In this document: piece after piece, positions 32,447-40,459 of the stretch
Numbering within the stretch: position 1 is the first letter of the stretch
Layout: each line of letters begins with the position of its first letter
Assembly: GCA_027587225.1 (NCBI GenBank)
Contig: JAPDDQ010000011.1
Span: 1 to 64,000 of the forward strand
Source of the DNA: Solirubrobacter taibaiensis
GTDB lineage: Bacteria > Actinomycetota > Thermoleophilia > Solirubrobacterales > Solirubrobacteraceae
Direction: 5' to 3'
Length of the DNA stretch: 64,000 nt
Translations under genes and position numbers: made by a program
The notes under the pieces: generated by a model
Databases searched by the model: none
The model's input: the letters and a program-made list of their open reading frames with translations, nothing else
Told to the model about the DNA's origin: nothing

Positions 32447-33280
32447 ATGCGTTTCCTCGGTGTTCTGCTTGCAACCGCTCTACTGGCCGCAGGTTGCGGT
32501 TCCGACGAAATGGAGCGCGCGAGTGCAACGTCTGATGCGCCCCAGTTGCTGAGCGCGACGGTCGACAACCTCGCAGATCTGCGCTCGGCGACGCTGGACG
32601 CCAAGGTCGACGCCGCCAACGGCTCCGAGCAGGGCTCCGTCAAGCTGCACGGGCCGTTCGAAGTCGGCGAGAAGGGCGATACGCCGCGCTTCGCCCTTTC
32701 GGCCGAGCTGACCGCCGACGGCCGCACCGAGTCCGCCGGCGTCACCTCCACCGGGGACGAGGCCTTCGCGACGCTGAAGGGCACCACTTACGAAGTCCCG
32801 TCGCTGATCGCCGGGCAGCTCACCGCCGGCGTCGAGCAGGCCCTCGCCCAGGGCGGCCCGCTGATCGGCATCGACCTCAAGCGCTGGGTCCCGAACCCGA
32901 CCAACGCCGGCACGGCTGACGTCGGCGGCGTGGAGACGGTCAAGCTCACCGGTGACGCCGATGTCGCCCGCGTGATCGCGGACATCAATCTGCTGTCCGG
33001 CCAGCTCCAGACCCTGCAGGTCCCGGGCATGAGCGGCAAGGTGCCGAGCAAGATCCCCGCCGACGCGGCCGACCAGGTCAAGGACCTCAAGGTCACCGTC
33101 TTCACCGGCGCTGAAGACCAGGTGCTCCGGCGGCTGGTCGTCGAGGGCTCTGCCGTGACCGGCGGCGCCACCGCCCTGCTGGACCTCACGCTCACCAAGG
33201 TGGGCGAGGAGCAGCAGATCGAAGCTCCCAAGGACGCGAAGCCCTTCGCCGAGTTGCTGGGCCAGTTCCAGACGCGCTGA
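32447..33280 (+). CDS. LppX/LprG-like lipoprotein
   Basis: 277 residues from ATG 32447. Lipobox 'LLAAGC' (Cys16). The mature part follows the LppX_LprAFG/LolA pattern: 'LRSATLDAKVDAANGSEQGSVKLHGPFEVGEKGDTPRF' and 'GVTSTGDEAFATLKGTTYEVPSLI', then a beta-rich C-terminal half. Mycobacterial members carry lipids such as phthiocerol esters or triacylglycerol to the outer envelope. Paralogue-like to the lipoprotein at 22009. The ATG overlaps an unused in-frame ATG of the divergent gene (CATG). Confidence 0.7.
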   Translation: MRFLGVLLATALLAAGCGSDEMERASATSDAPQLLSATVDNLADLRSATLDAKVDAANGSEQGSVKLHGPFEVGEKGDTPRFALSAELTADGRTESAGVTSTGDEAFATLKGTTYEVPSLIAGQLTAGVEQALAQGGPLIGIDLKRWVPNPTNAGTADVGGVETVKLTGDADVARVIADINLLSGQLQTLQVPGMSGKVPSKIPADAADQVKDLKVTVFTGAEDQVLRRLVVEGSAVTGGATALLDLTLTKVGEEQQIEAPKDAKPFAELLGQFQTR

Positions 33281-33312
33281 CACTCATAAATATCTCATCG
33301 AACAGGGAGCCC

Positions 33313-33318
33313 TAAGCT
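33313..33318 (+). promoter_or_regulatory. -10 box of a leaderless promoter
   Basis: TAAGCT, 9 nt, then ATG 33328. The preceding bases (33281-33300) are unusually AT-rich for this genome. Confidence 0.45.
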
Positions 33319-33327
33319 GGGCGGCGG

Positions 33328-34458
33328 ATGAGCGCGACGGCGGAGCCCTTCAACCTGCGGAAATTCTTGTTCAGCGGGTCGGGATGGCCGTATCTGCTGA
33401 TCCCGTTCATCGTGATCGCGGTCGTGCTGGACGTGATCGGGGCGGACCCGATCATCGTGTTCTTCGCGTCCGCGCTCGGCGTCGTGCCGACCGCGGCGCT
33501 GATGGGCCGGGCGACCGAGGAGCTGGCGCACCGGGCCGGACCCGGCATCGGCGGGCTGCTGAACGTCACGTTCGGCAACGCGCCCGAGCTGATCATCGCC
33601 CTGTTCGCACTCAACAAGGGGTTGCACGAGGTCGTGAAGGCCTCGATCGTCGGTTCCATCCTCGGCAACCTGCTGCTGGTGATGGGCGCGGCGTTCCTGA
33701 TCGGCGGGTGGGGGCGCGAACGGAACAAGTTCGTGGCCGAGGCGGCGAGCGCGCAGGCCACGATGCTGCTGCTCGCGGTGGTCGCGCTCGTGCTGCCGGC
33801 GATGTTCCTGCTGGCGCGGGGCGACGAGCTGCCGGCGCTCGGCGAGGAGGCGACGCGGTACCCGTCCGACATCACGCAGATGTCGGCCGCGGTCGCGGTC
33901 GCGCTGCTGCTCTCGTACTTCGCCGGGCTGTGGTTCTCGCTCAAGACGCACCAGGACGTGTTCAACCCGGACAGCGAGGACGAGACGCCCGAGGACGCGT
34001 GGAGCGTCAAGCGCAGCGTGGGCATGCTGGCGGGCGCGGGCGTCGCGGTCGGCGTGATGTCGGAGATCCTCGTCGGCTCGATCGAGGCGGCCTCGGAGGG
34101 GATCGGCCTGTCGCCGTTCTTCGTCTCGCTGATCATCGTCGCGATCGTCGGCAACGCGGCCGAGCACTGGGTGGCGGTCTACTTCGCGGCCCGGGACAAG
34201 ATGGACATCGCGATCTCGATCGCGGTCGGCTCGAGCGCGCAGATCGCGCTGTTCGTGATGCCCGTGCTAGTGCTGACGAGCTTCGTGCTCGGCCCGTTCC
34301 CGCTCGCGATGGAGTTCAGCTCGATCGAGATCGGCGCGGTGCTGCTCGCGGTGCTGATCGCCGCGCACGTGTCGCAGGACGGCGAATCGACCTGGTTCGA
34401 GGGCGTGCAGCTCCTCGCGGTCTACGTCGTCCTCGGCATCGTCTTCTTCTTCGCCTAG
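33328..34458 (+). CDS. calcium/proton exchanger (CaCA/Cax family)
   Basis: 376 residues and about eleven hydrophobic segments. Both alpha-repeats of the cation/H+ exchanger family are present: 'LLNVTFGNAPELIIALFALNKG' (about 76-97) and 'IVGNAAEHWVAVYFAARDKMDIA' (about 273-295), each with the acidic residue that coordinates Ca2+. An acidic loop (DSEDETPED) lies between the halves. Predicted to export Ca2+ from the cytosol in exchange for protons. Monocistronic. Confidence 0.93.
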   Translation: MSATAEPFNLRKFLFSGSGWPYLLIPFIVIAVVLDVIGADPIIVFFASALGVVPTAALMGRATEELAHRAGPGIGGLLNVTFGNAPELIIALFALNKGLHEVVKASIVGSILGNLLLVMGAAFLIGGWGRERNKFVAEAASAQATMLLLAVVALVLPAMFLLARGDELPALGEEATRYPSDITQMSAAVAVALLLSYFAGLWFSLKTHQDVFNPDSEDETPEDAWSVKRSVGMLAGAGVAVGVMSEILVGSIEAASEGIGLSPFFVSLIIVAIVGNAAEHWVAVYFAARDKMDIAISIAVGSSAQIALFVMPVLVLTSFVLGPFPLAMEFSSIEIGAVLLAVLIAAHVSQDGESTWFEGVQLLAVYVVLGIVFFFA

Positions 34459-34470
34459 GCCGGGCAGGGG

Positions 34471-34499
34471 TTGACGCGCCTTCGCTCGCCCTGTTCAAT
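34471..34499 (+). promoter_or_regulatory. promoter of the HAD-aminotransferase-GntR operon
   Basis: TTGACG (34471-34476), 17-bp spacer, TTCAAT (34494-34499); the start point would be near 34507, making the mRNA leaderless at ATG 34508. Confidence 0.45.
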
Positions 34500-34509
34500 T
34501 GTCGACAAT
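34498..34509. promoter_or_regulatory. GntR-type operator palindrome
   Basis: ATTGTCGACAAT, a perfect 12-bp palindrome of the TTGTnnACAA kind used by GntR/FCD regulators. It covers the end of the -10 box, the start point and the first base(s) of the ATG. The third gene of the operon encodes a GntR/FCD protein, so autorepression is likely. Confidence 0.7.
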
Positions 34510-35143
34510 GGAACAAAGGTGGATCACCTTCGACTGCTACGGGACGCTGCTGGACTGGCGGTCCGCGTACCGGCGCATCCTCGAGCCCGTGGCTGACGGG
34601 CGCGTCGAAGACCTGATGCACGCGATCAACGCCGCGGAGCCGGAGGTCCAGCGCGACCTGCCGACCGCGTCGTACAAGGACATCCTGCGGGAATGCCTCG
34701 CCCGGGCCGCGCCCGATGTCGACCGGGACCGGTTGGCCGACGGCTGGCACGCGATGGAGGCGTTCTCGGATACGCCTGCGGCGCTCGCGGCGTTGCACCA
34801 GGCCGGCTGGAAGCTCGGCATCCTCACCAACTGCGACAACGACCTGTTCGAGGCCACCCGCGCCGCGCTCGGCGAGCCGATCGATCTCGTCGTGACCGCC
34901 GAGGAGACCCGCAGCTACAAGCCGGCGCTGGGTCACTTCGAGGCCTTTGAGGCGCGCACCGGTGTGGCGCGAGCGAACTGGGTCCACGCCGCCGTGAGCT
35001 GGTACCACGACATGGTCCCGGCCCGAGACCTGGGGCTGCGCCGCGTGTGGGTGGACCGCGAGCACTCCGGCCACGACGCGTCGATCGTCACGGCCCACAT
35101 CCACGACATGGCGAGCCTTCCTCCTGCGGTGGCCAGGCTGTGA
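34508..35143 (+). CDS. HAD-superfamily hydrolase (haloacid dehalogenase type II-like)
   Basis: 211 residues from ATG 34508. HAD motif I 'WITFDCYGTLLDW' with nucleophile Asp9, motif II 'LGILTNCDNDLF', motif III Lys in 'TRSYKPALGHFEAF', and motif IV region 'VHAAVSWYHDMVPARDLGLRRVWVDRE'. The FDxYGTLxD form is that of L-2-haloacid dehalogenases and related phosphatases. With a class-III aminotransferase and a GntR regulator it probably acts in catabolism of an amino- or halo-acid; substrate unknown. Confidence 0.87.
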   Translation: MEQRWITFDCYGTLLDWRSAYRRILEPVADGRVEDLMHAINAAEPEVQRDLPTASYKDILRECLARAAPDVDRDRLADGWHAMEAFSDTPAALAALHQAGWKLGILTNCDNDLFEATRAALGEPIDLVVTAEETRSYKPALGHFEAFEARTGVARANWVHAAVSWYHDMVPARDLGLRRVWVDREHSGHDASIVTAHIHDMASLPPAVARL

Positions 35144-36315
35144 GCGACGCCATCGCGCGCTACATCGCGGCCAACCCCGCCAGCGCAGCCCGGACCAAGC
35201 GCGCGGCCGCCTCCCTGCCCGGCGCGAACACCCGCAGCGTCCTGCACTTCGACCCGTTCCCGCTCGCGTTCGAGCGCGCGGAGGGCGCGTACCTGTACTC
35301 GCTGGACGGCGCGCGCTACACGGACTTCCTGGGTGAGTTCACGGCCGGCCTCTACGGGCACTCGCACCCGGTCATCCTCGACGCGATCCGCACGGCGCTC
35401 GACCGCGGCCTCAACTACGGCGGTCACTCGGAGCTCGAGGGGCAGCTCGCGGAGCTGCTGATCGCGCGCTTCACCGCGATGGAGCTCGTGCGCTTCACGA
35501 ACTCGGGCACCGAGGCGAACCTGATGGCGTTGGCCCTTGCGCTGCACCACACGGGCCGCACCAAGATCCTCGCCTTTCGGGGCGGCTACCACGGCGGCGT
35601 GCTCGCGTTCGGTTCCGGCGAGCCCAGCCCCGTCACGGTCCCGCACGCGTGGGTGATGGGCGACTTCGACGCGGTCGAGGCCACCCGCGCGCTGATCCGC
35701 GAGCACGAGCTGGCCGCGATCCTCGTCGAGCCGATGCAGGGCTCCGGCGGGTGCCTCCCGGCCTCGCGCGCGTTTCTGGCCATGCTGCGCGAGGAGGCGA
35801 CGCGCACCGGCGCGTTGCTGATCTTCGACGAGGTGATGACCTCGCGCCTGTTCCCGCGCGCGGAGCCCGGCTTCGAGGGCGTCGTCCCGGATCTGATGAC
35901 CGTCGGCAAGTACCTCGCGGGCGGCATGTCGTTCGGCGCGTTCGGCGGCCGGCGCGACCTGATGGCGGCCTACGACCCGACGCGGCCCGGCGCGCTGTTC
36001 CACGCCGGCACGTTCAACAACAACGTGCTCTCGATGAGCGCCGGCATCGCGGGCCTCACCCACGTGCTCACCGACGCGGCGCTGACCGACCTCAACGCCC
36101 GCGGCGACCGCCTGCGCACGCGCCTGAACGAGGTCGTGCCCACCACGGGCCTCGGCTCGCTCATGACGATGCACACGGACAGCCAGGACCTGTTCTTCGA
36201 GCTGATCGACGCGGGCTACTGGATCGCGTCCCGCGGGATGATCGCGCTCAGCCTGGCGATCACGGACGAGCAGTGCGACGCGTTCGCCGACACGGTCGCC
36301 GAGATCCTGTGCTGA
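35140..36315 (+). CDS. class-III aminotransferase / glutamate-1-semialdehyde aminomutase-like
   Basis: 391 residues from GTG 35140 (GTGA overlap with the HAD gene). The class-III PLP pattern is complete: 'TNSGTEANLMALALA' (120-134), 'GGYHGG', Asp230 in 'LLIFDEVMTSRL', and Schiff-base Lys257 in 'MTVGKYLAGGMSFGAFGGR'. The sequence is closer to GSA aminomutase-like enzymes of unknown role than to HemL itself; no haem genes are nearby, and control by a GntR regulator speaks for catabolism of an amino compound. Confidence 0.87.
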   Translation: MSDAIARYIAANPASAARTKRAAASLPGANTRSVLHFDPFPLAFERAEGAYLYSLDGARYTDFLGEFTAGLYGHSHPVILDAIRTALDRGLNYGGHSELEGQLAELLIARFTAMELVRFTNSGTEANLMALALALHHTGRTKILAFRGGYHGGVLAFGSGEPSPVTVPHAWVMGDFDAVEATRALIREHELAAILVEPMQGSGGCLPASRAFLAMLREEATRTGALLIFDEVMTSRLFPRAEPGFEGVVPDLMTVGKYLAGGMSFGAFGGRRDLMAAYDPTRPGALFHAGTFNNNVLSMSAGIAGLTHVLTDAALTDLNARGDRLRTRLNEVVPTTGLGSLMTMHTDSQDLFFELIDAGYWIASRGMIALSLAITDEQCDAFADTVAEILC

Positions 36316-36947
36316 GCCGCACGCTGCCCACCCAGGTCGCGCACCACATCCGCGAGCGCATCCTCAGCGGCGAGCTCGCGCCCGGCGACCGGGTCATCGA
36401 GACCGAGCTGGCCGACGAGTTCGAGGTCAGCCGCCACACGCTGCGCAGCGCGCTCCAGACCCTCACCCACGAGGGGTTGCTGGAGCAGAGCCAGTTCAAG
36501 AGCACGCATGTCGCGCGGCCGACGGCGCGCGACGTGTTCGAGACGTACACGCTGCGCAACACGCTGGAGGCGATGGCCTGCCGGCTCGCCGCGGAGCGGG
36601 TCGCCGCCGGCGCGGGGACGGCCACGGTCGACGCGGCCGTGGCGCGCATGCAGGCCGCGGGCGACACGACGACGATGAAGGCCGCGGACTTCGACTTCCA
36701 CACGGCGGTCGTCGAGTTGGCCGGCCACGCCCGCCTCAGCGAGCACTACCGGATGCTCCACGGCCGCACGCGGCTCTACCTCAATCTCACGGCGACCGTC
36801 GGGTACGAGCACGACGAGATCGCGGCCAAGCACGCGGAGCTCGCGGACGCGATCCGCGCCGGCGACGCGGCACTCGCTGAGCGCCTCGGCGGCGCGCACA
36901 ACACGGCCGACGGCGAGCGCCTGGTGGCGCTGCTCGGCGAGGCCTAG
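36309..36947 (+). CDS. GntR-family regulator with FCD domain
   Basis: 212 residues from GTG 36309, overlapping the aminotransferase end by 7 nt. N-terminal winged helix ('IRERILSGELAPGDRVIETELADEFEVSRHTLRSALQTLTHEGLL') and a C-terminal FCD helical domain whose Asp/His residues ('DFDFHTAVVELAGH', 'HAELADAIRAGD') can bind metal and ligand. Expected to control its own operon through ATTGTCGACAAT at 34498. Shares a CTAG stop with the convergent gene. Confidence 0.88.
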   Translation: MLSRTLPTQVAHHIRERILSGELAPGDRVIETELADEFEVSRHTLRSALQTLTHEGLLEQSQFKSTHVARPTARDVFETYTLRNTLEAMACRLAAERVAAGAGTATVDAAVARMQAAGDTTTMKAADFDFHTAVVELAGHARLSEHYRMLHGRTRLYLNLTATVGYEHDEIAAKHAELADAIRAGDAALAERLGGAHNTADGERLVALLGEA

Positions 36948-37255
36948 TACTCGTCGGGGTCGGGCTCCAGCTCTTCCTCGTCGTCCTCGTCCTCGGCGTC
37001 CGGGTCGTCGGGCGTGGAGGAGCGGGCACGGCGGGTCTCGAACGTCTCGACGAGCTCGTCGCGCTTGTGCTCGTCGATTGCCGGGTCGTCGCCCAGCAGG
37101 ATCCACTCGGCGGCGTCGTCCTCTTCGTCCCCGAGCAACTCGAGGTCGACATGAGCCGAGTCGTCCACGATGAGCACGATCTCGGTCTCCGGATTGAAGT
37201 AGGTTCCAGGACGGGTCAGGAGTTCATCCACGTCGAAGCGGCGCAGGGCTGGCAT
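36944..37255 (-). CDS. small acidic hypothetical protein
   Basis: 103 residues from ATG 37255. An N-terminal globular part ('RRFDVDELLTRPGTYFNPETEIVLIVDDSAHVDLELL') and a very acidic C-terminal tail (DPDAEDEDDEEELEPDPDEY). Family not recognised. A TAGCCT box 7 nt upstream supports this start. Its stop shares four bases with the GntR gene stop. Confidence 0.65.
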   Translation of the reverse strand: MPALRRFDVDELLTRPGTYFNPETEIVLIVDDSAHVDLELLGDEEDDAAEWILLGDDPAIDEHKRDELVETFETRRARSSTPDDPDAEDEDDEEELEPDPDEY

Positions 37256-37262
37256 GAGCGGG

Positions 37263-37268
37263 AGGCTA
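37263..37268 (-). promoter_or_regulatory. -10 box of a leaderless promoter
   Basis: TAGCCT on the minus strand, 7 nt before ATG 37255. Confidence 0.45.
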
Positions 37269-37661
37269 CCCGTCTCGGCCCGAAAGACGCTGCTCGACCT
37301 CAGCTTCCACGTCCAGCGGCTCGCGCCCGCGCGCGATGCGGCGCGCGTTGCGAGCCTCTACGAACGCCCGGACCTCGGCCCGGAGCGCCTCATCCGGCCC
37401 GCCGCCGACGTCCTCCAGCGTGAGCGGCGGGCGCCCGTGCGCGGCGCGCCGGGCGTTGGTCGCGGCCAGCAGCGCGGCGACCTCGTCTGGATCGTTCGTC
37501 GACTGGACTGCTTCCCGGTCGAATGAGATGTCCGAGCGGCCGATCTGGTCATAGGTCCCGCGCGCGCCGAACGCCAGCGCCACGGCGACCACCCCCGCGA
37601 GGACCACGACGGTGACGATCACGATCGGGAGCAGATCCTGCACGAAGGTCGATTGTGCCAA
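37266..37661 (-). CDS. single-pass membrane hypothetical protein
   Basis: 131 residues from TTG 37661; GTG 37643 (125 residues) is an alternative with a weak CACAAT box 8 nt upstream. One N-terminal membrane helix ('LLPIVIVTVVVLAGVVAVALAF'), then a charged cytoplasmic part with two similar modules ('ATNARRAAHGRPPLTLEDV' and 'ARNARRIARGREPLDVEAEV'), pointing to an internal duplication. Function unknown. Confidence 0.62.
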   Translation of the reverse strand: MAQSTFVQDLLPIVIVTVVVLAGVVAVALAFGARGTYDQIGRSDISFDREAVQSTNDPDEVAALLAATNARRAAHGRPPLTLEDVGGGPDEALRAEVRAFVEARNARRIARGREPLDVEAEVEQRLSGRDG

Positions 37662-37677
37662 TCGTGGCCAGAGTGGG

Positions 37678-37683
37678 TACTCT
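37678..37683 (+). promoter_or_regulatory. -10 box of the acyl-CoA dehydrogenase promoter
   Basis: TACTCT; transcription would start near 37691, immediately before the operator at 37693. Confidence 0.35.
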
Positions 37684-37692
37684 TAACCCGTG

Positions 37693-37708
37693 TTGACTGA
37701 CCAGTCAA
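37693..37708. promoter_or_regulatory. TetR-type operator before the acyl-CoA dehydrogenase gene
   Basis: TTGACTG-AC-CAGTCAA, a perfect 7-bp inverted repeat with a 2-bp centre, of the kind bound by TetR-family fatty-acid regulators. It lies between the predicted start point and the ribosome-binding site (AAGGAG 37723-37728). No TetR gene is adjacent. Confidence 0.65.
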
Positions 37709-37733
37709 TCTGGAAGCTTGGCAAGGAGTTCCG

Positions 37734-38900
37734 ATGGTCGATTTCACGCTGACCGACGAGCAGATCGCACTGCGCGAGATGGCCCACGACTTCGCGGAGA
37801 AGGAAATCCGCCCTGTCGCTTGGGAGTTCGACAAAGAGGGCACGTGGCCCCAGGAGATTCTCGAGAAGGCTTGGGAACTCGGGCTGATGAACGCCCACGT
37901 AGAGGAGCGCTACGGCGGTCCCGGCGTCAACTACCTCGAGGGTTGTCTCATCGAGGAGGAGCTGTGCTGGGGGTGCTCGGGCATCGGCACGTCGATCGGC
38001 GCCAACGGCCTCGCGACCGCGCCGCTGGCGCTCGGCGGCTCTGAGTCGCTGAAGGAGAAGTACTTCGGCTGGCTCACCGAGGAGCCGGTCTTCGCCTCCT
38101 TCTGCCTGACCGAGCCGGACGCCGGCTCCGACGTGTCGGGCATGCGCACCACCGCCACGCGCAAGGGCGACAAGTGGGTCATCAACGGCTCCAAGTGCTT
38201 CATCACCAACGGCAGCCACGCCTCGTTCTTCACCGTCTACGCCAAGACGGACAAGGACAAGGGCCATCGCGGCATCTCGTGCTTCATCGTCCCCAAGGAC
38301 GACACGGTCACGGTGGACAAGAAGGAAGACAAGATGGGCCAGCGGGCCTCCAACACCGCGACCATCACCTTCAACGACACCGAGATCCCGCTCGATCACC
38401 TCGTCGGTGAAGAGAACAAGGGCTTCAAGCTGGCGATGATGACCCTGGACCGCACGCGCCCCGGCGTGGCGGCCATGGCCACCGGGATCTCGCGCGCGGC
38501 CTTCGAGTTCGCGACGAACTACTCCAAGGAGCGGGTGCAGTTCGGCGTGCCGATCGCCATGCACCAGGGCATCCAGTTCATGATCGCCGACATGGCGACC
38601 AAGGTGCACCTGTCCCGTCTGGCCGCCTGGCACTCCGCCGTGCTGCTCGACCAGGGCAAGCGCAACACGCTCGAGTCCTCGCACGCCAAGCGCTACGCGG
38701 CCGACTCCGCGATGGAGGTCACCACCGACGCCGTCCAGGTGTACGGCGGCTACGGCTTCATCAAGGACTACCCCGTCGAGAAGCTCATGCGCGACGCGAA
38801 GATCATGCAGCTGTACGAAGGCACGTCGCAGATCCAGCGCCTCGTCATCGCGCGCGAGACGCTGCTCCCGCGCCGCATCGAAGAGCCCGTCAACGCCTAG
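37734..38900 (+). CDS. acyl-CoA dehydrogenase
   Basis: 388 residues from ATG 37734, with AAGGAG five bases upstream. Typical domains: helical N-terminus ('FTLTDEQIALREMAHDFAEKEIRP'), beta domain 'CLTEPDAGSDVSGMRTTA', FAD-contacting 'WVINGSKCFITNGSHA', and C-terminal helices with 'QVYGGYGFIKDYPVEKLMRDAK'. The catalytic base is Glu362 in 'LYEGTSQIQ', as in short/medium-chain enzymes. First step of beta-oxidation or branched-chain acyl degradation. Codon usage and a strong ribosome-binding site suggest good expression; a palindromic operator suggests induction by acyl-CoA. Confidence 0.95.
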   Translation: MVDFTLTDEQIALREMAHDFAEKEIRPVAWEFDKEGTWPQEILEKAWELGLMNAHVEERYGGPGVNYLEGCLIEEELCWGCSGIGTSIGANGLATAPLALGGSESLKEKYFGWLTEEPVFASFCLTEPDAGSDVSGMRTTATRKGDKWVINGSKCFITNGSHASFFTVYAKTDKDKGHRGISCFIVPKDDTVTVDKKEDKMGQRASNTATITFNDTEIPLDHLVGEENKGFKLAMMTLDRTRPGVAAMATGISRAAFEFATNYSKERVQFGVPIAMHQGIQFMIADMATKVHLSRLAAWHSAVLLDQGKRNTLESSHAKRYAADSAMEVTTDAVQVYGGYGFIKDYPVEKLMRDAKIMQLYEGTSQIQRLVIARETLLPRRIEEPVNA

Positions 38901-39628
38901 CTTTCGAGCTCCGTGATGAATCCCAGGATGCGTTCCCACGCGTCCTGGGACTCGTCGGCGTACTGCTCGGCGCGCCGGTCGAAGAAGGAGTGCGGCGCGC
39001 CCTCGTAGACCTTGATCTCGTGCTCGACCGGCAGCGCCGCGTCGAACGCCTGGATCTGATCGGCCGGGATCGACTCGTCGTCGCCGCCGAACAGGCCGAG
39101 CACCGGGACCTTGGTGTCCGGCGCGCGCTCGATCACGCCGCGCTTCGCCAGGCCGCCGTAGAAGCCGACCGCGCCGGCCAGGTGGGTATGGCCCTCGGTG
39201 GCCTGCAGGAACGACATCGACCCGCCGAAGCAGAACCCGACGGTAACCACGCGCTCGGTCCCGAGCGCCTCGATCGCGGCCGCGACGTCGAGCGCGACGT
39301 GCTCGGGCGTGGACTGCTCGACGTGTGGCCGGAACTCGAAATCCTCGTCGCGCGGGCCCAGGCCGGCCGTGCGGCCGAAGTAGTCGATCGCGATCGCCGG
39401 GTGGCCGGCCGAGGCGAAGCGCTCCGCGAGTTCCTCGTAGAAGCGGAACAGCCCGCGGACGTCGGGCAGGACGACGACGCCGGTCGGACCCTCGGCACGG
39501 GCCAGGTACGCGGAGAACTCGGTGCCGTCGGCGGACGTGAGCGTGTGGCGCTCACCCGCGGCGCCGCCGGCGATCACCTGGAAGCCCGGCGGGAGGTCGG
39601 GGACGATCGCGTCGAACGGAAAGCACAT
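38897..39628 (-). CDS. dienelactone hydrolase family protein
   Basis: 243 residues. Alpha/beta-hydrolase with the dienelactone-hydrolase nucleophile elbow 'VGFCFGGSMSF' (Cys133), the acid near Asp184 in 'LFGGDDESIP' and His213 in 'APHSFFDRR'. The family hydrolyses cis-dienelactones from aromatic degradation, but many members are general carboxyl esterases. Convergent with the acyl-CoA dehydrogenase, sharing the CTAG stop. Confidence 0.88.
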   Translation of the reverse strand: MCFPFDAIVPDLPPGFQVIAGGAAGERHTLTSADGTEFSAYLARAEGPTGVVVLPDVRGLFRFYEELAERFASAGHPAIAIDYFGRTAGLGPRDEDFEFRPHVEQSTPEHVALDVAAAIEALGTERVVTVGFCFGGSMSFLQATEGHTHLAGAVGFYGGLAKRGVIERAPDTKVPVLGLFGGDDESIPADQIQAFDAALPVEHEIKVYEGAPHSFFDRRAEQYADESQDAWERILGFITELES

Positions 39629-39677
39629 GGCGTAGACCCTTATGGACGTGGCGGAAAGGCGCTTCGAGTATCTCGCC

Positions 39678-40400
39678 TCAGGTGTCGAGCCGGGACAGCG
39701 CCTGCTGCAGGAGCTGCTCGGCCTTCTCGCCGGAGTTCGCGCGCTCGCCCGGTTTCTTGATCTGGGCGAACCCCGCGTAGATGATCGCGTTGCCCTTGTG
39801 CAGGACGACGGTCACCAGGTCGTCGAAGGTGTCGGGGTTGAGGTCGGGCGGTGCGGTGTGAGCGAGTTGCTGGGAGTACCCCGTCCAGCCGTCGAACTCC
39901 AGAGGGCGGCTATTGACGGTGTATGAGCCGACGATCTGGGGTGGCCCGCCGAGGATCGTGAAGGTGCCCGGGCACTTGGCCGCCGCGGCTTTGACCTGCT
40001 GCATGCCGGCGCCGGCGAGCTGGGCGCTTTCGAAGACGACTGCGCCCTGGGTGACGACAGGCGGAGCTTTCGGGCCGGGATTGACGGGTCCGACGATGAA
40101 GCGGCCCGTCGCGTTGCCGCCCTGCAGCTGAACGGCGGCGGTCGTTCCGGCGGGCGCGTCGTCGGCGCGCTGGGCGTAGGGACACGTCGGCACGCTGTCC
40201 TCGGGCGTGTACACGATGTGACCGGCGCTGCCGTCGTCCTCGAACGCGATCACGTCTTTGCCACCGAGTTCGGCGGGCTCGACGAAGCCGGCCTTGATCG
40301 ACTCCTCCGTGAAGCTCCCGGTACCGCCACCGCAACCCGCGAGGACGCTCGCCGCGGCCGCGAAGACCGCGATCAGGCTTCTCATTGCCGATGTGCTCAT
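39678..40400 (-). CDS. lipoprotein of unknown function
   Basis: 240 residues from ATG 40400 with GGGAG before it. Lipobox 'SVLAGC' (Cys22 or so) followed by Gly-rich linker. The mature part contains 'TPEDSVPTCPYAQRADDAP', 'FTILGGPPQIVGSYTVNSRPLEFDGWTGYSQQL' and 'LVTVVLHKGNAIIYAGF', a PknH-sensor-like or LpqN-like pattern of mycobacterial extracytoplasmic domains; two cysteines may form a disulfide. I am not sure of the family. Confidence 0.65.
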   Translation of the reverse strand: MSTSAMRSLIAVFAAAASVLAGCGGGTGSFTEESIKAGFVEPAELGGKDVIAFEDDGSAGHIVYTPEDSVPTCPYAQRADDAPAGTTAAVQLQGGNATGRFIVGPVNPGPKAPPVVTQGAVVFESAQLAGAGMQQVKAAAAKCPGTFTILGGPPQIVGSYTVNSRPLEFDGWTGYSQQLAHTAPPDLNPDTFDDLVTVVLHKGNAIIYAGFAQIKKPGERANSGEKAEQLLQQALSRLDT

Positions 40401-40459
40401 GAATCTTCTCCCGACTCGCATCGCGGGGCGGCGCGCAACGGCGCCGCCCCGCGATCCGT

